Assembly: GCA_021413735.1 (NCBI GenBank)
Contig: JAIOPV010000164.1
Span: 1 to 64,000, forward strand
From: Planctomycetota bacterium
GTDB lineage: Bacteria > Planctomycetota > Planctomycetia > Gemmatales > Gemmataceae
Reading direction: 5' to 3'
Length of the DNA stretch: 64,000 nucleotides
The notes under the pieces were generated by a model that was not told where the DNA came from, did not search any database, and was given only the letters and a program-made list of their open reading frames with translations. The position numbers were made by a program, and so were the translations under genes. The stretch's first letter is position 1. Every line of letters begins with the position of its first letter. Of the stretch, positions 25,026 through 33,916 are shown piece after piece.

Positions 25026-26096
25026 ATGTTCAAGCGTCTTGCGCTGTTCGTAGTCGCCGGAGGTGCGTTCGCTCTGGCTATCCTCGCGGCCGAGAAGCCA
25101 GCCGACGAACCGAAGCAACTTCCAATTCCCGAGATGAAGTTCAACGACGTAAAGGAGATCGCCCCGGGCGTCTTCTTCCGCTATTCGTCCATCTCGGCGA
25201 GCGATCCCAAGATTCCCTTCGGCGGCAGCAACAACATCTGGATCGTCTTCAAGGATTACGTGCTCGTGATCGACGCGAACTTCCCGAAGGAAGCGGCTGA
25301 TGTCATCGCGGACATCAAGAAGACGACCAAGAAGCCGATCAAGTACGTTCTCGACACGCACCACCACGGCGACCACGCCTACGGCAACTGCATCTGGGCG
25401 AAGGAAGGGGCGCAGGTCATCGCGAGCAAGCAGACGACTCGCTTGCTGAAGACGAACGGCCCGAAGCAATGGGAAGACGCCGCGAAGGATCGCAAGGACA
25501 TCAAAGAGAACGAACTGAAGCAAGCCGACATCACCTTCGACGACAAGTACGAACTGAAGGACGACACGCAGCACGTCGTGTTCCACGCCTTCGGCCACAG
25601 TCACACGATTGGCGACGCGGTGGCTTACATGCCGAAGCACAAGATCCTTTGCACAGGCGACGCCTGCGTGAACGGTGCGTTCAACTACATGGGTCAATCG
25701 AGTTCGGCGGGTTGGATCAAGTGCCTCGAAGCGATGGAGAAACTGGACATCGACCTGATTTGCCCCGGTCACGGAATGATCGCTCGGAAGGATCTCCTCG
25801 GCAAAGAGAAGCGGTACTTCACGGAGCTGCGGGCGGCAGTGCAGAAGGGGATCGACGACAAGAAATCGCTGGCCGACATCACGGCGAGCCTGAATTTCCC
25901 GTGGTACAAGGAGTGGACCGGCGTTGAAGTGGCTGGCCCGCAAATGAACAAGGACAGCGTGAAGCACGTCTACGAGGAACTGACGGGGAAGATCGACCAC
26001 GACCGCCTCGGGGCACGGCCAACGCCATTGGATTGGCGAGCGAACCCGACTGGTTTAGCGAGTGGTGAACCCCGCAGCGACCCGGCTGCGGAGTAA
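25026..26096 (+). CDS. Exported metallo-beta-lactamase-fold hydrolase
   Basis: A 356-residue protein starting at ATG 25026 (MFKRLALFVVAGGAFALAIL), a signal peptide ending near residue 22. The MBL zinc motif is THHHGDHAYGN (HxHxDH). Later ligands appear in HAFGHSHTIGDAV, CTGDACVNGAF and CPGHGMI, matching both metal sites of the fold. Such periplasmic MBL proteins hydrolyse varied substrates (lactones, esters, thioesters, beta-lactams), so the substrate is not predictable from sequence. The last 35 residues lie outside the fold and are low-complexity. A strong palindrome (26111-26242) follows. Confidence 0.85.
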   Translation: MFKRLALFVVAGGAFALAILAAEKPADEPKQLPIPEMKFNDVKEIAPGVFFRYSSISASDPKIPFGGSNNIWIVFKDYVLVIDANFPKEAADVIADIKKTTKKPIKYVLDTHHHGDHAYGNCIWAKEGAQVIASKQTTRLLKTNGPKQWEDAAKDRKDIKENELKQADITFDDKYELKDDTQHVVFHAFGHSHTIGDAVAYMPKHKILCTGDACVNGAFNYMGQSSSAGWIKCLEAMEKLDIDLICPGHGMIARKDLLGKEKRYFTELRAAVQKGIDDKKSLADITASLNFPWYKEWTGVEVAGPQMNKDSVKHVYEELTGKIDHDRLGARPTPLDWRANPTGLASGEPRSDPAAE

Positions 26097-26110
26097 CCGA
26101 TTTGGTTTTC

Positions 26111-26242
26111 GCCCTCTCCCCTTGCGGGAGAGGGCAGCGAGGCTTTGCGAGCGGGTGAGGGTGAGCCTGCCGAACTTCTCCAGCTTTACCTCTCACCCGG
26201 TCAGCGAAGCGCTGCCCACCCTCTCCCGCAAGGGGAGAGGGC
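26111..26242. repeat. Long imperfect palindrome, CCCTCTCCC family
   Basis: Outer arms GCCCTCTCCCCTTGCGGGAG and their near-complement flank inner partial complements (GCGGGTGAG, CTCACCCG). The overall span is 132 nt. Each arm also folds alone. The same design occurs inside the gene at 42688-42810, and part of it at 58079. It lies between the MBL and kinase genes on the same strand. Confidence 0.65.
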
Positions 26243-26281
26243 ATGAAGAATACCAGGAATGCGTCTCGCGGAGTCTTGTGC

Positions 26282-27508
26282 ATGTCGAACCGTGAAGCGA
26301 AGCCGACTCCGCCACCGCACACCACCCGCTACGAGTTCTTCGAGCCGCTCGGCAGTGGCGGCACTGGCACGGTCTACCGGGCCCGCGACCTGACAACCGG
26401 CGACCTCGTGGCCGTGAAGGTTCTTCGTGCAACGATGTACGAGAACCCCACGCACCACCAGAGGCTTGCACAGGAATTCCGGGCATCGACGCAACTCGAC
26501 CACCCGAATATCGTGCGTGCGTTCGCGATGGAAACCGACGGCTCGACCAGCTTCCTCGTCTACGAATTCGTCGAGGGAAGAAGCCTCGCGGATCGCATCG
26601 AGAAAGAGGGGCCATTCCCGGAAGAGGAAGCGATTCGGATCATCACACAGGTCGTGCAGGCTCTTCACTACGCACACCAACGGCAGATCATTCACTGCGA
26701 CGTGAAGCCCGACAATATCCTGCTGCTGCCCGATGGCCGTGCGAAGCTCGCCGACTTTGGCCTGGCGAAGGATCACAACAACGACCAGAACCTCACGCAG
26801 CATGTCGGCATTCTCGGCACGCCGAATTTCATGGCTCCCGAGCAGTTCGGCGAAGCGAAGAGTGCTGGCGTTTTGTGCGATGTCTACTCGCTCGGTGCGA
26901 CGCTCTACAACATGGTGACGGGTCAACTTCCGTTCGATGTGAAGTTCGCGCTGGCGATGCTCTCGCAGAAACTTCAGGGCGAGATTCCTTCTGCTCGTGC
27001 AGTGCGACCCGAGATCGGCGAATGGGTTGATCGAGCGATCCAGGGCGCGATGAACCCGAAGCCAGAGCTTCGCCCCGACTCGTGCCTGACGTTCTTCAAG
27101 CTCCTGACAGCTCGACCACCATCCGCTCCTGAGCGTGCGTCGCCTGAGGCGATTCCGGTGCCGGACGGGCTAAATCGGCGGGCGTCGGTGCGTCATCGGC
27201 TTGTGGTTGGCACAAGCGCAACGGTCGATACGGCAGTGTTCGGCGGTGGCGAGGAGACGGTGGAGGAGTGGCCGTTGGTTGTGCGTGATGTATCGGTAAG
27301 TGGAATCGGCGTGACGCTGGCTCGGCGCTTCGAGCCGGGGACTGAATTGACCATCGAGTTAGCCGATGAGCCTTCGGCGAATCCGAGCAAGTTCGCGCTT
27401 CGCGTCGTTCGGGTGCGTTCGGAAAGTGCTGGTTTGTGGATTCACGGCTGTGAGTTCGTCAATCCACTCGGAGACAGCGAACTCTCAGCGTTGCTGGCGT
27501 ATGCGTGA
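26282..27508 (+). CDS. Ser/Thr kinase fused to PilZ (c-di-GMP) domain
   Basis: A 408-residue protein from ATG 26282. The kinase domain (about 16-275) has G-loop LGSGGTGTVY, catalytic Lys46 in VAVKVL, a loop IIHCDVKPDN (138-146) and DFG at 158-160. The HRD motif is HCD, so the conserved Arg is a Cys; Asp140 and the rest are intact and activity is likely. The C-terminal 110 residues are a PilZ domain with both c-di-GMP motifs: RRASVR (299-304) and DVSVSG (336-341). The protein would couple the second messenger to phosphorylation in the cytoplasm; no membrane helix is visible. It converges on the UDG gene 18 nt away. Confidence 0.85.
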   Translation: MSNREAKPTPPPHTTRYEFFEPLGSGGTGTVYRARDLTTGDLVAVKVLRATMYENPTHHQRLAQEFRASTQLDHPNIVRAFAMETDGSTSFLVYEFVEGRSLADRIEKEGPFPEEEAIRIITQVVQALHYAHQRQIIHCDVKPDNILLLPDGRAKLADFGLAKDHNNDQNLTQHVGILGTPNFMAPEQFGEAKSAGVLCDVYSLGATLYNMVTGQLPFDVKFALAMLSQKLQGEIPSARAVRPEIGEWVDRAIQGAMNPKPELRPDSCLTFFKLLTARPPSAPERASPEAIPVPDGLNRRASVRHRLVVGTSATVDTAVFGGGEETVEEWPLVVRDVSVSGIGVTLARRFEPGTELTIELADEPSANPSKFALRVVRVRSESAGLWIHGCEFVNPLGDSELSALLAYA

Positions 27509-27526
27509 AAGCCGCCCGTGCGACTC

Positions 27527-28318
27527 TTACGCTTTCTTCTCGTTCGGATTCGGACGGCCCATCGTTTTCAGCAGGAGCTTCATATCTTCCCAAATGGCTC
27601 GACGTGTCTTCTCTGTCTCGTCACGGAGCATCGCTGAGGGGTGGAATGTGCAGATCAGCGGAACCCCGCGAAGTGTGTAGACCTTCCCGCGAAGCTTTGT
27701 GATACCCGTTGACGTGTTCAGCAGGTTTTTCGCGGCCGTGCCACCCAACGCCACGACATGCTTCGGCTTCACGATGTCGAACTGACGCTCGAAGAATGGT
27801 CGGCAATTCTCGCATTCCTCAAGCGTTGGGGGACGGTTCGCCGAGCCTGAACCAGTAGCCCCTGGTGGACGGCATTTCAGCGTGTTGAAGATGTACACTT
27901 CTTCTCGTTTGAAGCCGCAACCGTTGATGATGCGAGTGAGCAATTGGCCTGCCTTACCGACGAATGGTTCGCCAGCCCGGTCTTCGTCTCCACCGGGAGC
28001 TTCACCAATAAAGGCAACGTCGGGATCAATTGGACCAACACCGAAAACCGTTTGTCTGCGAGTTGAAAACAATTCCGGGCAGCGATCACATTTCTCAACC
28101 TCGGTCGCGAGGACGGTAAGTTCGCGTTTCCGAACCGCAATAGGATCGGGTGGTGGCGGCGGGAGTGGTTCTGCCTGCCGTGGCGTAACCGCGACCCGAA
28201 GGGGAGCGAGGGCGATCGGTTCACCACGCGGCACGAACATCACGCCGGCCGAACGAAGCGATTCGAGATGTGCCCGAACCTGACGGGTAAGATCAATCGG
28301 CGTTGCGTCGTCGGCCAT
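27527..28318 (-). CDS. Family-4 uracil-DNA glycosylase (Fe-S)
   Basis: A 263-residue enzyme of the UDG family 4 type that removes uracil from DNA. It has the four-cysteine 4Fe-4S pattern: CDRCPEL, then later CRPP and CENCRPF. Motif A is [17 protein letters not shown] and the HPS motif is [10 protein letters not shown]. The first 65 residues are a poorly conserved Pro-rich lead. The start at ATG 28318 has GGAGGAG 4 nt upstream, and it lies 19 nt after the ASPIC-protein stop, so it may be the last gene of the long minus-strand operon that starts at 39954, although its function (DNA repair) is unrelated. Confidence 0.9.
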   Translation of the reverse strand: MADDATPIDLTRQVRAHLESLRSAGVMFVPRGEPIALAPLRVAVTPRQAEPLPPPPPDPIAVRKRELTVLATEVEKCDRCPELFSTRRQTVFGVGPIDPDVAFIGEAPGGDEDRAGEPFVGKAGQLLTRIINGCGFKREEVYIFNTLKCRPPGATGSGSANRPPTLEECENCRPFFERQFDIVKPKHVVALGGTAAKNLLNTSTGITKLRGKVYTLRGVPLICTFHPSAMLRDETEKTRRAIWEDMKLLLKTMGRPNPNEKKA

Positions 28319-28337
28319 GAACTCCTCCCGATCAGCG

Positions 28338-31300
28338 TCAGCGTTTCCCCGCGGGGCGGGTGTTCCATGTGCGGTCGTATTCCGTCACCGTTGCGGGCGG
28401 CGGATGCTTCACCGGATCATACGGATAGTGGGGCATCCCGCGATAGGGCAGTGGCGACACATTCGCGCCGGTCACGGTGGTAAGGGCGGTGTCTTTGCAA
28501 TAACCCCAACTTCGCAACACGAACGAACGCTTCCACCCCGTCTTCAGTTCCGGGGGTGTTGCTGCGTCGAACTCGACGGTCACCTCGTCGCCGGGGCCGC
28601 AGATCACATGACGATCGTCCTGCTCACGAAGTAACTCCGTGACATCCCCCAGCCGCGTGAAATTGCCCTTCCACTGCGACACCGAAACCGATTCGAGTCG
28701 ATCGTAGTCGTAGGCGATCGGCAGCTTTCCGCCGGGCATGTGTTCGCGTGCGAAACCTCTGTGTTCCAACGACGCGGAGACCAGCGAGCAGCTGAACGGC
28801 GTGGCGGGCTTCGTGTCAGCGAGCGGCGCGATGAACAGTTGATCCCAGTAAATGCGGATGTTCGTGCGGATGCGAACCGACCCGCCATTCGGATCAATCC
28901 AGCCGGTGACGTCGGCCGTCATCACGCGGGTCAGCCCAGCGGGGAACCCGATCTCGCCGAGGTTCTTCCAGGTGCCGTCGGCTTGCTTCTGTTCGAGTAT
29001 CGGTGCGATGGTCGGCACGTCAGCTTGTGTCGCGGCGTAGATCGACTCGGGGTACGGGTAGTCGGTCCAGCCCGCGAGTACGAGATACACCTTGCGACCC
29101 GCGGGCAGCTTCTTGAGGTGCCCCGCGAAATCCAACTCCACGAAATGCTCCTCCGCGTAGCCGAGCCACGACCGCACGGCGAAGCCATCGACGTGTTTGC
29201 CGTTGCGTTCCCGCAATGTCGCTGTCACATCGCGCCCCTTGTGATCGGTTGCCTTCGTGGCGAAGATGCGTTCCGAATCGCGGAAGTACAGCAATTCCTG
29301 CGACGGCTGCGGCACGCTCGTGGCGAACCTCTCATCGGGAAAGACGCTGACTTCTGCGGGGTGATCGATCACATCGAGACGGAGCTTGTCGAGGTACATC
29401 ACTTCGTCCATCGGCTCCGCGATCTTCAGCGAATAGCGGCCGTTTCTCGGCGCGAGTTGATGTGCCTCGATCTTCACCGATTCCTCAGGTCGCGGCGGGC
29501 GAGTTGAACCGTCGGGGTTACCTTCGCCCATCGAGCCAGCGCCGAGCATGTCCGTGATGTATGCGAACCGTTCGCCATTCCACGCGAAGAGAATCGGGCA
29601 CGACGTTCCCTTGCGGTTCGTCTCCGCGATCTTGATGTCGCCCACCGCGAGGTTCAGTTCTGCTTGTGGCACGGCGTCGGGCCAACGGACCCGCACGACA
29701 TCCGCGACATTTTCTTTCCCGAGCCCGAAGTGCAACGGCAACCGCGATTGCCCAAGCCCCGCGAAGAGTGTCGTGTTCTCGGCACCGGTTCGCAGCGGTC
29801 CGGCGTGAATGCGAACCCAACTCCCAATACCGTCGCTGTTCGTGCGGCGATTGCTGCCCTTGTCGCGTGCCCCCGTGAGCGTCAGCCTCAGCGATTTGTT
29901 GCCGTTCCCGAGACTGCGAAGAACGTGCAATCCACTGGAAGCCGACCACGCCAGCACATCCGGGTTGCCGTCGCCATCAAGATCAACGGGCAGCACCGCG
30001 AGCAGATTCGGGAGAACTTCCGCGTCGGGACCGAACGGCGTGGCTTGCTTCGCGAATCGGCCAGTGCCATTCCCTTGCAGAAAGACAGGCTTGCCCTCAC
30101 CAGACAGGCCGACGATATCGGTGCGGCCATCGAGATCGAGATCGCACCACGCCGCCGAACGCAACGGTGGCGAATCCGTGATCCCAGAAGAGAACCTCGC
30201 AGCGAGGTTCTCTTCTGCATTGTCTCGCTTGCTCACGAGAACCCGGGGCACAGCCTCCGCATCAAGCAGCACGAGGTCAGTCTGATCGTCGCCGTTCGCA
30301 TCAACAACAAGCCCGCCGTTCCACTTTCTGGACGCTGTGGTAACAGAATCGCCGCGATGAAAGCGAAGCATCCGATCGTTCAGCACCGTGACCGGCGGCG
30401 TACCGTCTACGAGAACGATCAGGTCAGGATCGAAGTCGCCATCGACATCCGTGACGACCACGCCGGTGATTGGCCCTTTCACGAGAAGTGCGTTCGGTTC
30501 CGTAAGTTGCTTGAACGCGACCTTGAGCGGCAGCAGTTGGCCGGGCGGTGCAGGGGGGGCTTCGCCGACATTCGCGAACACGACGAGCCGAGCTTCACGA
30601 ACCGCGACGAGATCGAGGTCACCGTCTTGATCGAGATCAACCCACGACGCGGTCAGGTATTCGCCATCGTCCTTGTCGAACCCAGCCGCGGCAGATTTAT
30701 CCTCGAAAACTTTGCCGTCGGCGTTGCGGAACAGCTTCAACCCCGACGGCCCGCACAGAGCGAGATCGACGAAACCGTCGTTGTCGAAGTCGCCGACCGC
30801 GCCACCGAAACTGCCCGCGTGCTTGGTGAGTCCGCTCTCAGCAGTGACATCCGTGAACGTGTTCCCGTCGTTGCGAAGCAGCAAATCGCAGACGCTTCCC
30901 GCACGCATCACGGCACCGAGGACCAGCACGTCCGGCTTGCCGTCGCGGTTGTAATCGAGAAGCAGAATCGTGCCGCCGAATCGCGTGCGAACATGCTTCC
31001 GTGATTCATCGAGTTTGTCATCCGTTACCCATGTCGTGCCGGCCGCGAGGTTGACCGTGAACCCCTTCAACGACTCGAACATCGGCAGTCGACCAAGGAC
31101 TGGCGGTGGTGCTGGCGACGTGCCAATCACTTCCCCATAACGCCCCATCTCGGTGTACTTCACGTCCCACGCATCGCTGGCGTTCGCCTGCCCGAGTGCC
31201 TGGAACTCCGCGAGCAACTGCGCTTTGCGTGCCTCGTCCTCGGCCGTGATTCTGTGATTTGCGAGTGCGTAGCGTGCCGCGTTCAGATACGGATTCAGCT

Positions 31301-31856
31301 TCAACGCCTTCTCAAAGAAGTCTTTGGCCTCGGCAGATTCGGACGAGTTTGGGGTACAGCGGCCGCGCATGTACCACGCCTGTGCGTCGCGTGGATCGAT
31401 CTTCGTGACAGCCTTGAAATGCTTCGCAGCTTCCGTGAGTTCGTTGCGGTGATAGAGGATGATGCCCGAGCAAAACTGAGCGTGTGCGTTGTCGGGTTCT
31501 TGCTTCAGCACTTCGGTGAAGATTGCGAGGGCACGGTCGAGGTTCGCGGGCGTTTGCGTGTTCAGCAACGCGATGCCGAGGTTGATCTTCGCGGCGGTCC
31601 AGTCGGGGGCGAACTTGCTGGCCTCCTCGAACGCCTCAACCGCGAGTGGGTACTCGAACTGATCCATAAGCCCGATGCCGCGCACATTAGCTTGCGTTGC
31701 TTTCGCGAGGTCGGGTTGATCGGGCAGCGGCTGCGGAGGCGGCATCTTGAGGTAGTTCACCAGCCCGATGACCGCCAATGCGACCGACAGGATCACGTAG
31801 CCGAGGAGCCACTTGCGTGCCCGCGACGGCTTCGATTCGGGAGAAGGTGAAGACAT
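28338..31856 (-). CDS. Membrane-anchored TPR + FG-GAP + ASPIC/UnbV protein
   Basis: A 1172-residue protein. The start is ATG 31856, with GAGG upstream; GTG 31859 is adjacent. A single N-terminal helix (LLGYVILSVALAVIGLVNYL) anchors it. TPRs follow (about 45-235: AFEEASKFAPDWTAAKINLG, AEAKDFFEKALKLNPYLNAA). A seven-bladed-type FG-GAP/VCBS region (DVDGDFDPD, DLDGDGNPD) then leads into an ASPIC/UnbV domain (VRIHAGP, VRVRWPD). The C-terminal 500 residues are beta-rich and of unknown fold. Proteins of this CRTAC1-related class are extracellular and often calcium-binding. It lies 102 nt after the CRTAC1 gene, with a hairpin between them. Confidence 0.85.
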   Translation of the reverse strand: MSSPSPESKPSRARKWLLGYVILSVALAVIGLVNYLKMPPPQPLPDQPDLAKATQANVRGIGLMDQFEYPLAVEAFEEASKFAPDWTAAKINLGIALLNTQTPANLDRALAIFTEVLKQEPDNAHAQFCSGIILYHRNELTEAAKHFKAVTKIDPRDAQAWYMRGRCTPNSSESAEAKDFFEKALKLNPYLNAARYALANHRITAEDEARKAQLLAEFQALGQANASDAWDVKYTEMGRYGEVIGTSPAPPPVLGRLPMFESLKGFTVNLAAGTTWVTDDKLDESRKHVRTRFGGTILLLDYNRDGKPDVLVLGAVMRAGSVCDLLLRNDGNTFTDVTAESGLTKHAGSFGGAVGDFDNDGFVDLALCGPSGLKLFRNADGKVFEDKSAAAGFDKDDGEYLTASWVDLDQDGDLDLVAVREARLVVFANVGEAPPAPPGQLLPLKVAFKQLTEPNALLVKGPITGVVVTDVDGDFDPDLIVLVDGTPPVTVLNDRMLRFHRGDSVTTASRKWNGGLVVDANGDDQTDLVLLDAEAVPRVLVSKRDNAEENLAARFSSGITDSPPLRSAAWCDLDLDGRTDIVGLSGEGKPVFLQGNGTGRFAKQATPFGPDAEVLPNLLAVLPVDLDGDGNPDVLAWSASSGLHVLRSLGNGNKSLRLTLTGARDKGSNRRTNSDGIGSWVRIHAGPLRTGAENTTLFAGLGQSRLPLHFGLGKENVADVVRVRWPDAVPQAELNLAVGDIKIAETNRKGTSCPILFAWNGERFAYITDMLGAGSMGEGNPDGSTRPPRPEESVKIEAHQLAPRNGRYSLKIAEPMDEVMYLDKLRLDVIDHPAEVSVFPDERFATSVPQPSQELLYFRDSERIFATKATDHKGRDVTATLRERNGKHVDGFAVRSWLGYAEEHFVELDFAGHLKKLPAGRKVYLVLAGWTDYPYPESIYAATQADVPTIAPILEQKQADGTWKNLGEIGFPAGLTRVMTADVTGWIDPNGGSVRIRTNIRIYWDQLFIAPLADTKPATPFSCSLVSASLEHRGFAREHMPGGKLPIAYDYDRLESVSVSQWKGNFTRLGDVTELLREQDDRHVICGPGDEVTVEFDAATPPELKTGWKRSFVLRSWGYCKDTALTTVTGANVSPLPYRGMPHYPYDPVKHPPPATVTEYDRTWNTRPAGKR

Positions 31857-31901
31857 CACGAAGCCTCAAGCAAGCGGGCGGAATGAATGGCTACCGCGTA
31901 G

Positions 31902-31948
31902 CCGCGACCGAAGGGAGCGTTCGGGTATCACGCTCCTTTCGGTCGCGG
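31902..31948. terminator. Hairpin between CRTAC1 and TPR-ASPIC genes
   Basis: CCGCGACCGAAGGGAGCGT and its complement (18 of 19 pairs) flank a 9-nt loop. It lies in the 102-nt gap between two minus-strand genes, so it may be a partial terminator or RNA-processing site inside the operon. Confidence 0.55.
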
Positions 31949-31961
31949 CGACGCGAAAAAC

Positions 31962-33863
31962 TTAGGGTGAGGGTAAGTTCTGTCGCAGCGTGGACGCGGT
32001 GTTCGCTTTGAGGTTCGTCCACGTCTGCAACGGCAGCTCCTTGCCAGGCCAGCGCACCGTAACCTTGTCGATGATGTGATTCTCGCCAAGACCAACCGTG
32101 ACCGGCAGTTCACTCTGGCTCAGGTAGCCGCGTGCCCCAGCGACATCACGGCGATACGTTTTGCCGCCAGCTTCGACGGTCACCTGTGCCCCAATGGCGC
32201 TGGTGTTCGCGGTCTTGCCGTCGCCGACGAGTGTGAGCCGCACGAACTTGTTGCCGAGCTTCGTGTCGTTCCGCAGCAATCGAGCGCGACCGTTGTTCTC
32301 CACCAACACGACATCGAGATCGCCGTCGCCATCGAAATCGAGGAACGCCGAGCCGCGACCCACGAGCGGCCGGAACAGATCCTTCCCCGCGTCGGCTTCG
32401 CCGACTAGCTCGAAGACGCGAGCGGGGTCGCCGGTGTTCCAGTAGAGTTGCACCGGTTGTGCGAATTGCTGGCCAGCCTGAACGCGACCGATCTCCGGTT
32501 CGAGATGGCCATTGTTCACAAGCAAATCGAGGCGACCGTCGAGATCGTAGTCGAAGAAGAAGGTGCCGAACTTCAACGGGAAGCGGCTCGGACCCGTTAG
32601 CCCAACGGCGAGCGCAGAGTCAGTGAAACGCGGCTTCTTGGGGTCGGCGACCGTGAGGAACGTCAGCGGTTCGTTGGCGAAGTTTGCGATCACGATGCCG
32701 TGCTTGCCGGGCAAGTGTTCGCCAGCGTCGATGCCCATTGCACCGCGTGCCCGACCTTCCGCGTATGCCGCATTCGACGCCAGCCCTTTCTCCTCAAACT
32801 TGCGGCCGTTCGCCGTCGGCACGTTGTGGAAGAAGAAGTTTCGCACGGTGTCGTTCGCCACGATGAGATCGGGCCAGCCGTCGCCGTCGGGGTCGCACAC
32901 GATTACGCCAAGTGCCTTCGCAACGCGCCGCTCTTTTGCACCCGCTGCCGTGCCTTCCTTCTCGGTAACGATCACTCCGGCGACCGCTGACACATCCTCG
33001 AACATGCCGTCGCCGAGGTTGCGGTACAGGGCACACTGTGACCCTTCAAACTGTTGCGGCGGCAGATACGCCCGACCGATTCCGGTGAGCGTAGCATCGA
33101 TGGAAAGATCCACCGCCGGCGACCAGTTCACATACCGACACACGAACAGATCGAGTTTGCCGTCAAGGTCGTAGTCCACAAACGTCGCACTCGTGGCGAA
33201 CTCGATCGGCTCCCGCGACTTCAGGAACTCCTCGGCCAACAGGTTGCCGGGCCACTTGCCTTGAGGTGTGATGCTCGCGCTAGTCGAGATGTCCTCGAAG
33301 CGCCGGCTGCCGTCACCACCAGCTCCGTTGCGAAACAACTTGTTGCCTCCCACGCCAGTAACGAACAGATCACGGAAGCCGTCGCCGTCGATGTCGCCCG
33401 AACAGGCCCCCATGCCGTACATCGACACGACCAACCCCATGGCAACGGTCACGTCCTCGAACGTGCCGTCGCCCTTGTTTCGGTAGAGCGTGAGGCACGA
33501 CGCGGCGGGTTTGTCGGGGGCTTGGTTGCCGGGCCACGGACACGCATTCACGAACAGCAAATCCTGTCGGCCGTCGTTGTCGAAGTCGAGAACGCAGACG
33601 CCGCCACCCATCGTTTCGGGCAGCAGTTTCTTCCCGGTGGCACCGTTGAAGTGTGTGAACGTGATGCCGGCCGTGTCGGTTACATCGGTGAACGTGACCT
33701 TCGGAATCGCGATCGCTTCGCGTTCCTTGTTCGCGGGTACCTCGGGCGGCTTCACCTTGACGGGCGACACGAACCAGTCGGTCGTGAGCAGGATCACCGC
33801 AATGGCGATGCTGCTCAACGTCACGAGAACGAGCGCCATTCGGAAGAGGGTGCGGTAGGTCAT
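31962..33863 (-). CDS. CRTAC1-type FG-GAP/ASPIC protein
   Basis: A 633-residue protein from ATG 33863. The N-terminal helix (MALVLVTLSSIAIAVILLTT) is a signal or anchor. The main body is a beta-propeller of FG-GAP repeats with Asp-rich calcium loops: DFDNDGRQD, DIDGDGFRD, DYDLDGKLD, DPDGDGWPD, DYDLDGRLD and DFDGDGDLD. An ASPIC/UnbV domain ends it (GAQVTVEAGGKTYRRDVAGA). In animals CRTAC1 is a matrix protein; in planctomycetes such proteins are secreted and of unknown role. It lies 53 nt after the multiheme cytochrome gene. Ribosome binding is not obvious, so coupled translation may help. Confidence 0.85.
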   Translation of the reverse strand: MTYRTLFRMALVLVTLSSIAIAVILLTTDWFVSPVKVKPPEVPANKEREAIAIPKVTFTDVTDTAGITFTHFNGATGKKLLPETMGGGVCVLDFDNDGRQDLLFVNACPWPGNQAPDKPAASCLTLYRNKGDGTFEDVTVAMGLVVSMYGMGACSGDIDGDGFRDLFVTGVGGNKLFRNGAGGDGSRRFEDISTSASITPQGKWPGNLLAEEFLKSREPIEFATSATFVDYDLDGKLDLFVCRYVNWSPAVDLSIDATLTGIGRAYLPPQQFEGSQCALYRNLGDGMFEDVSAVAGVIVTEKEGTAAGAKERRVAKALGVIVCDPDGDGWPDLIVANDTVRNFFFHNVPTANGRKFEEKGLASNAAYAEGRARGAMGIDAGEHLPGKHGIVIANFANEPLTFLTVADPKKPRFTDSALAVGLTGPSRFPLKFGTFFFDYDLDGRLDLLVNNGHLEPEIGRVQAGQQFAQPVQLYWNTGDPARVFELVGEADAGKDLFRPLVGRGSAFLDFDGDGDLDVVLVENNGRARLLRNDTKLGNKFVRLTLVGDGKTANTSAIGAQVTVEAGGKTYRRDVAGARGYLSQSELPVTVGLGENHIIDKVTVRWPGKELPLQTWTNLKANTASTLRQNLPSP

Positions 33864-33916
33864 GATCGTTGTGGTATTTCGTCGTGAAGCGCCCCACCAT
33901 TGGGGCCGCCCCGATA

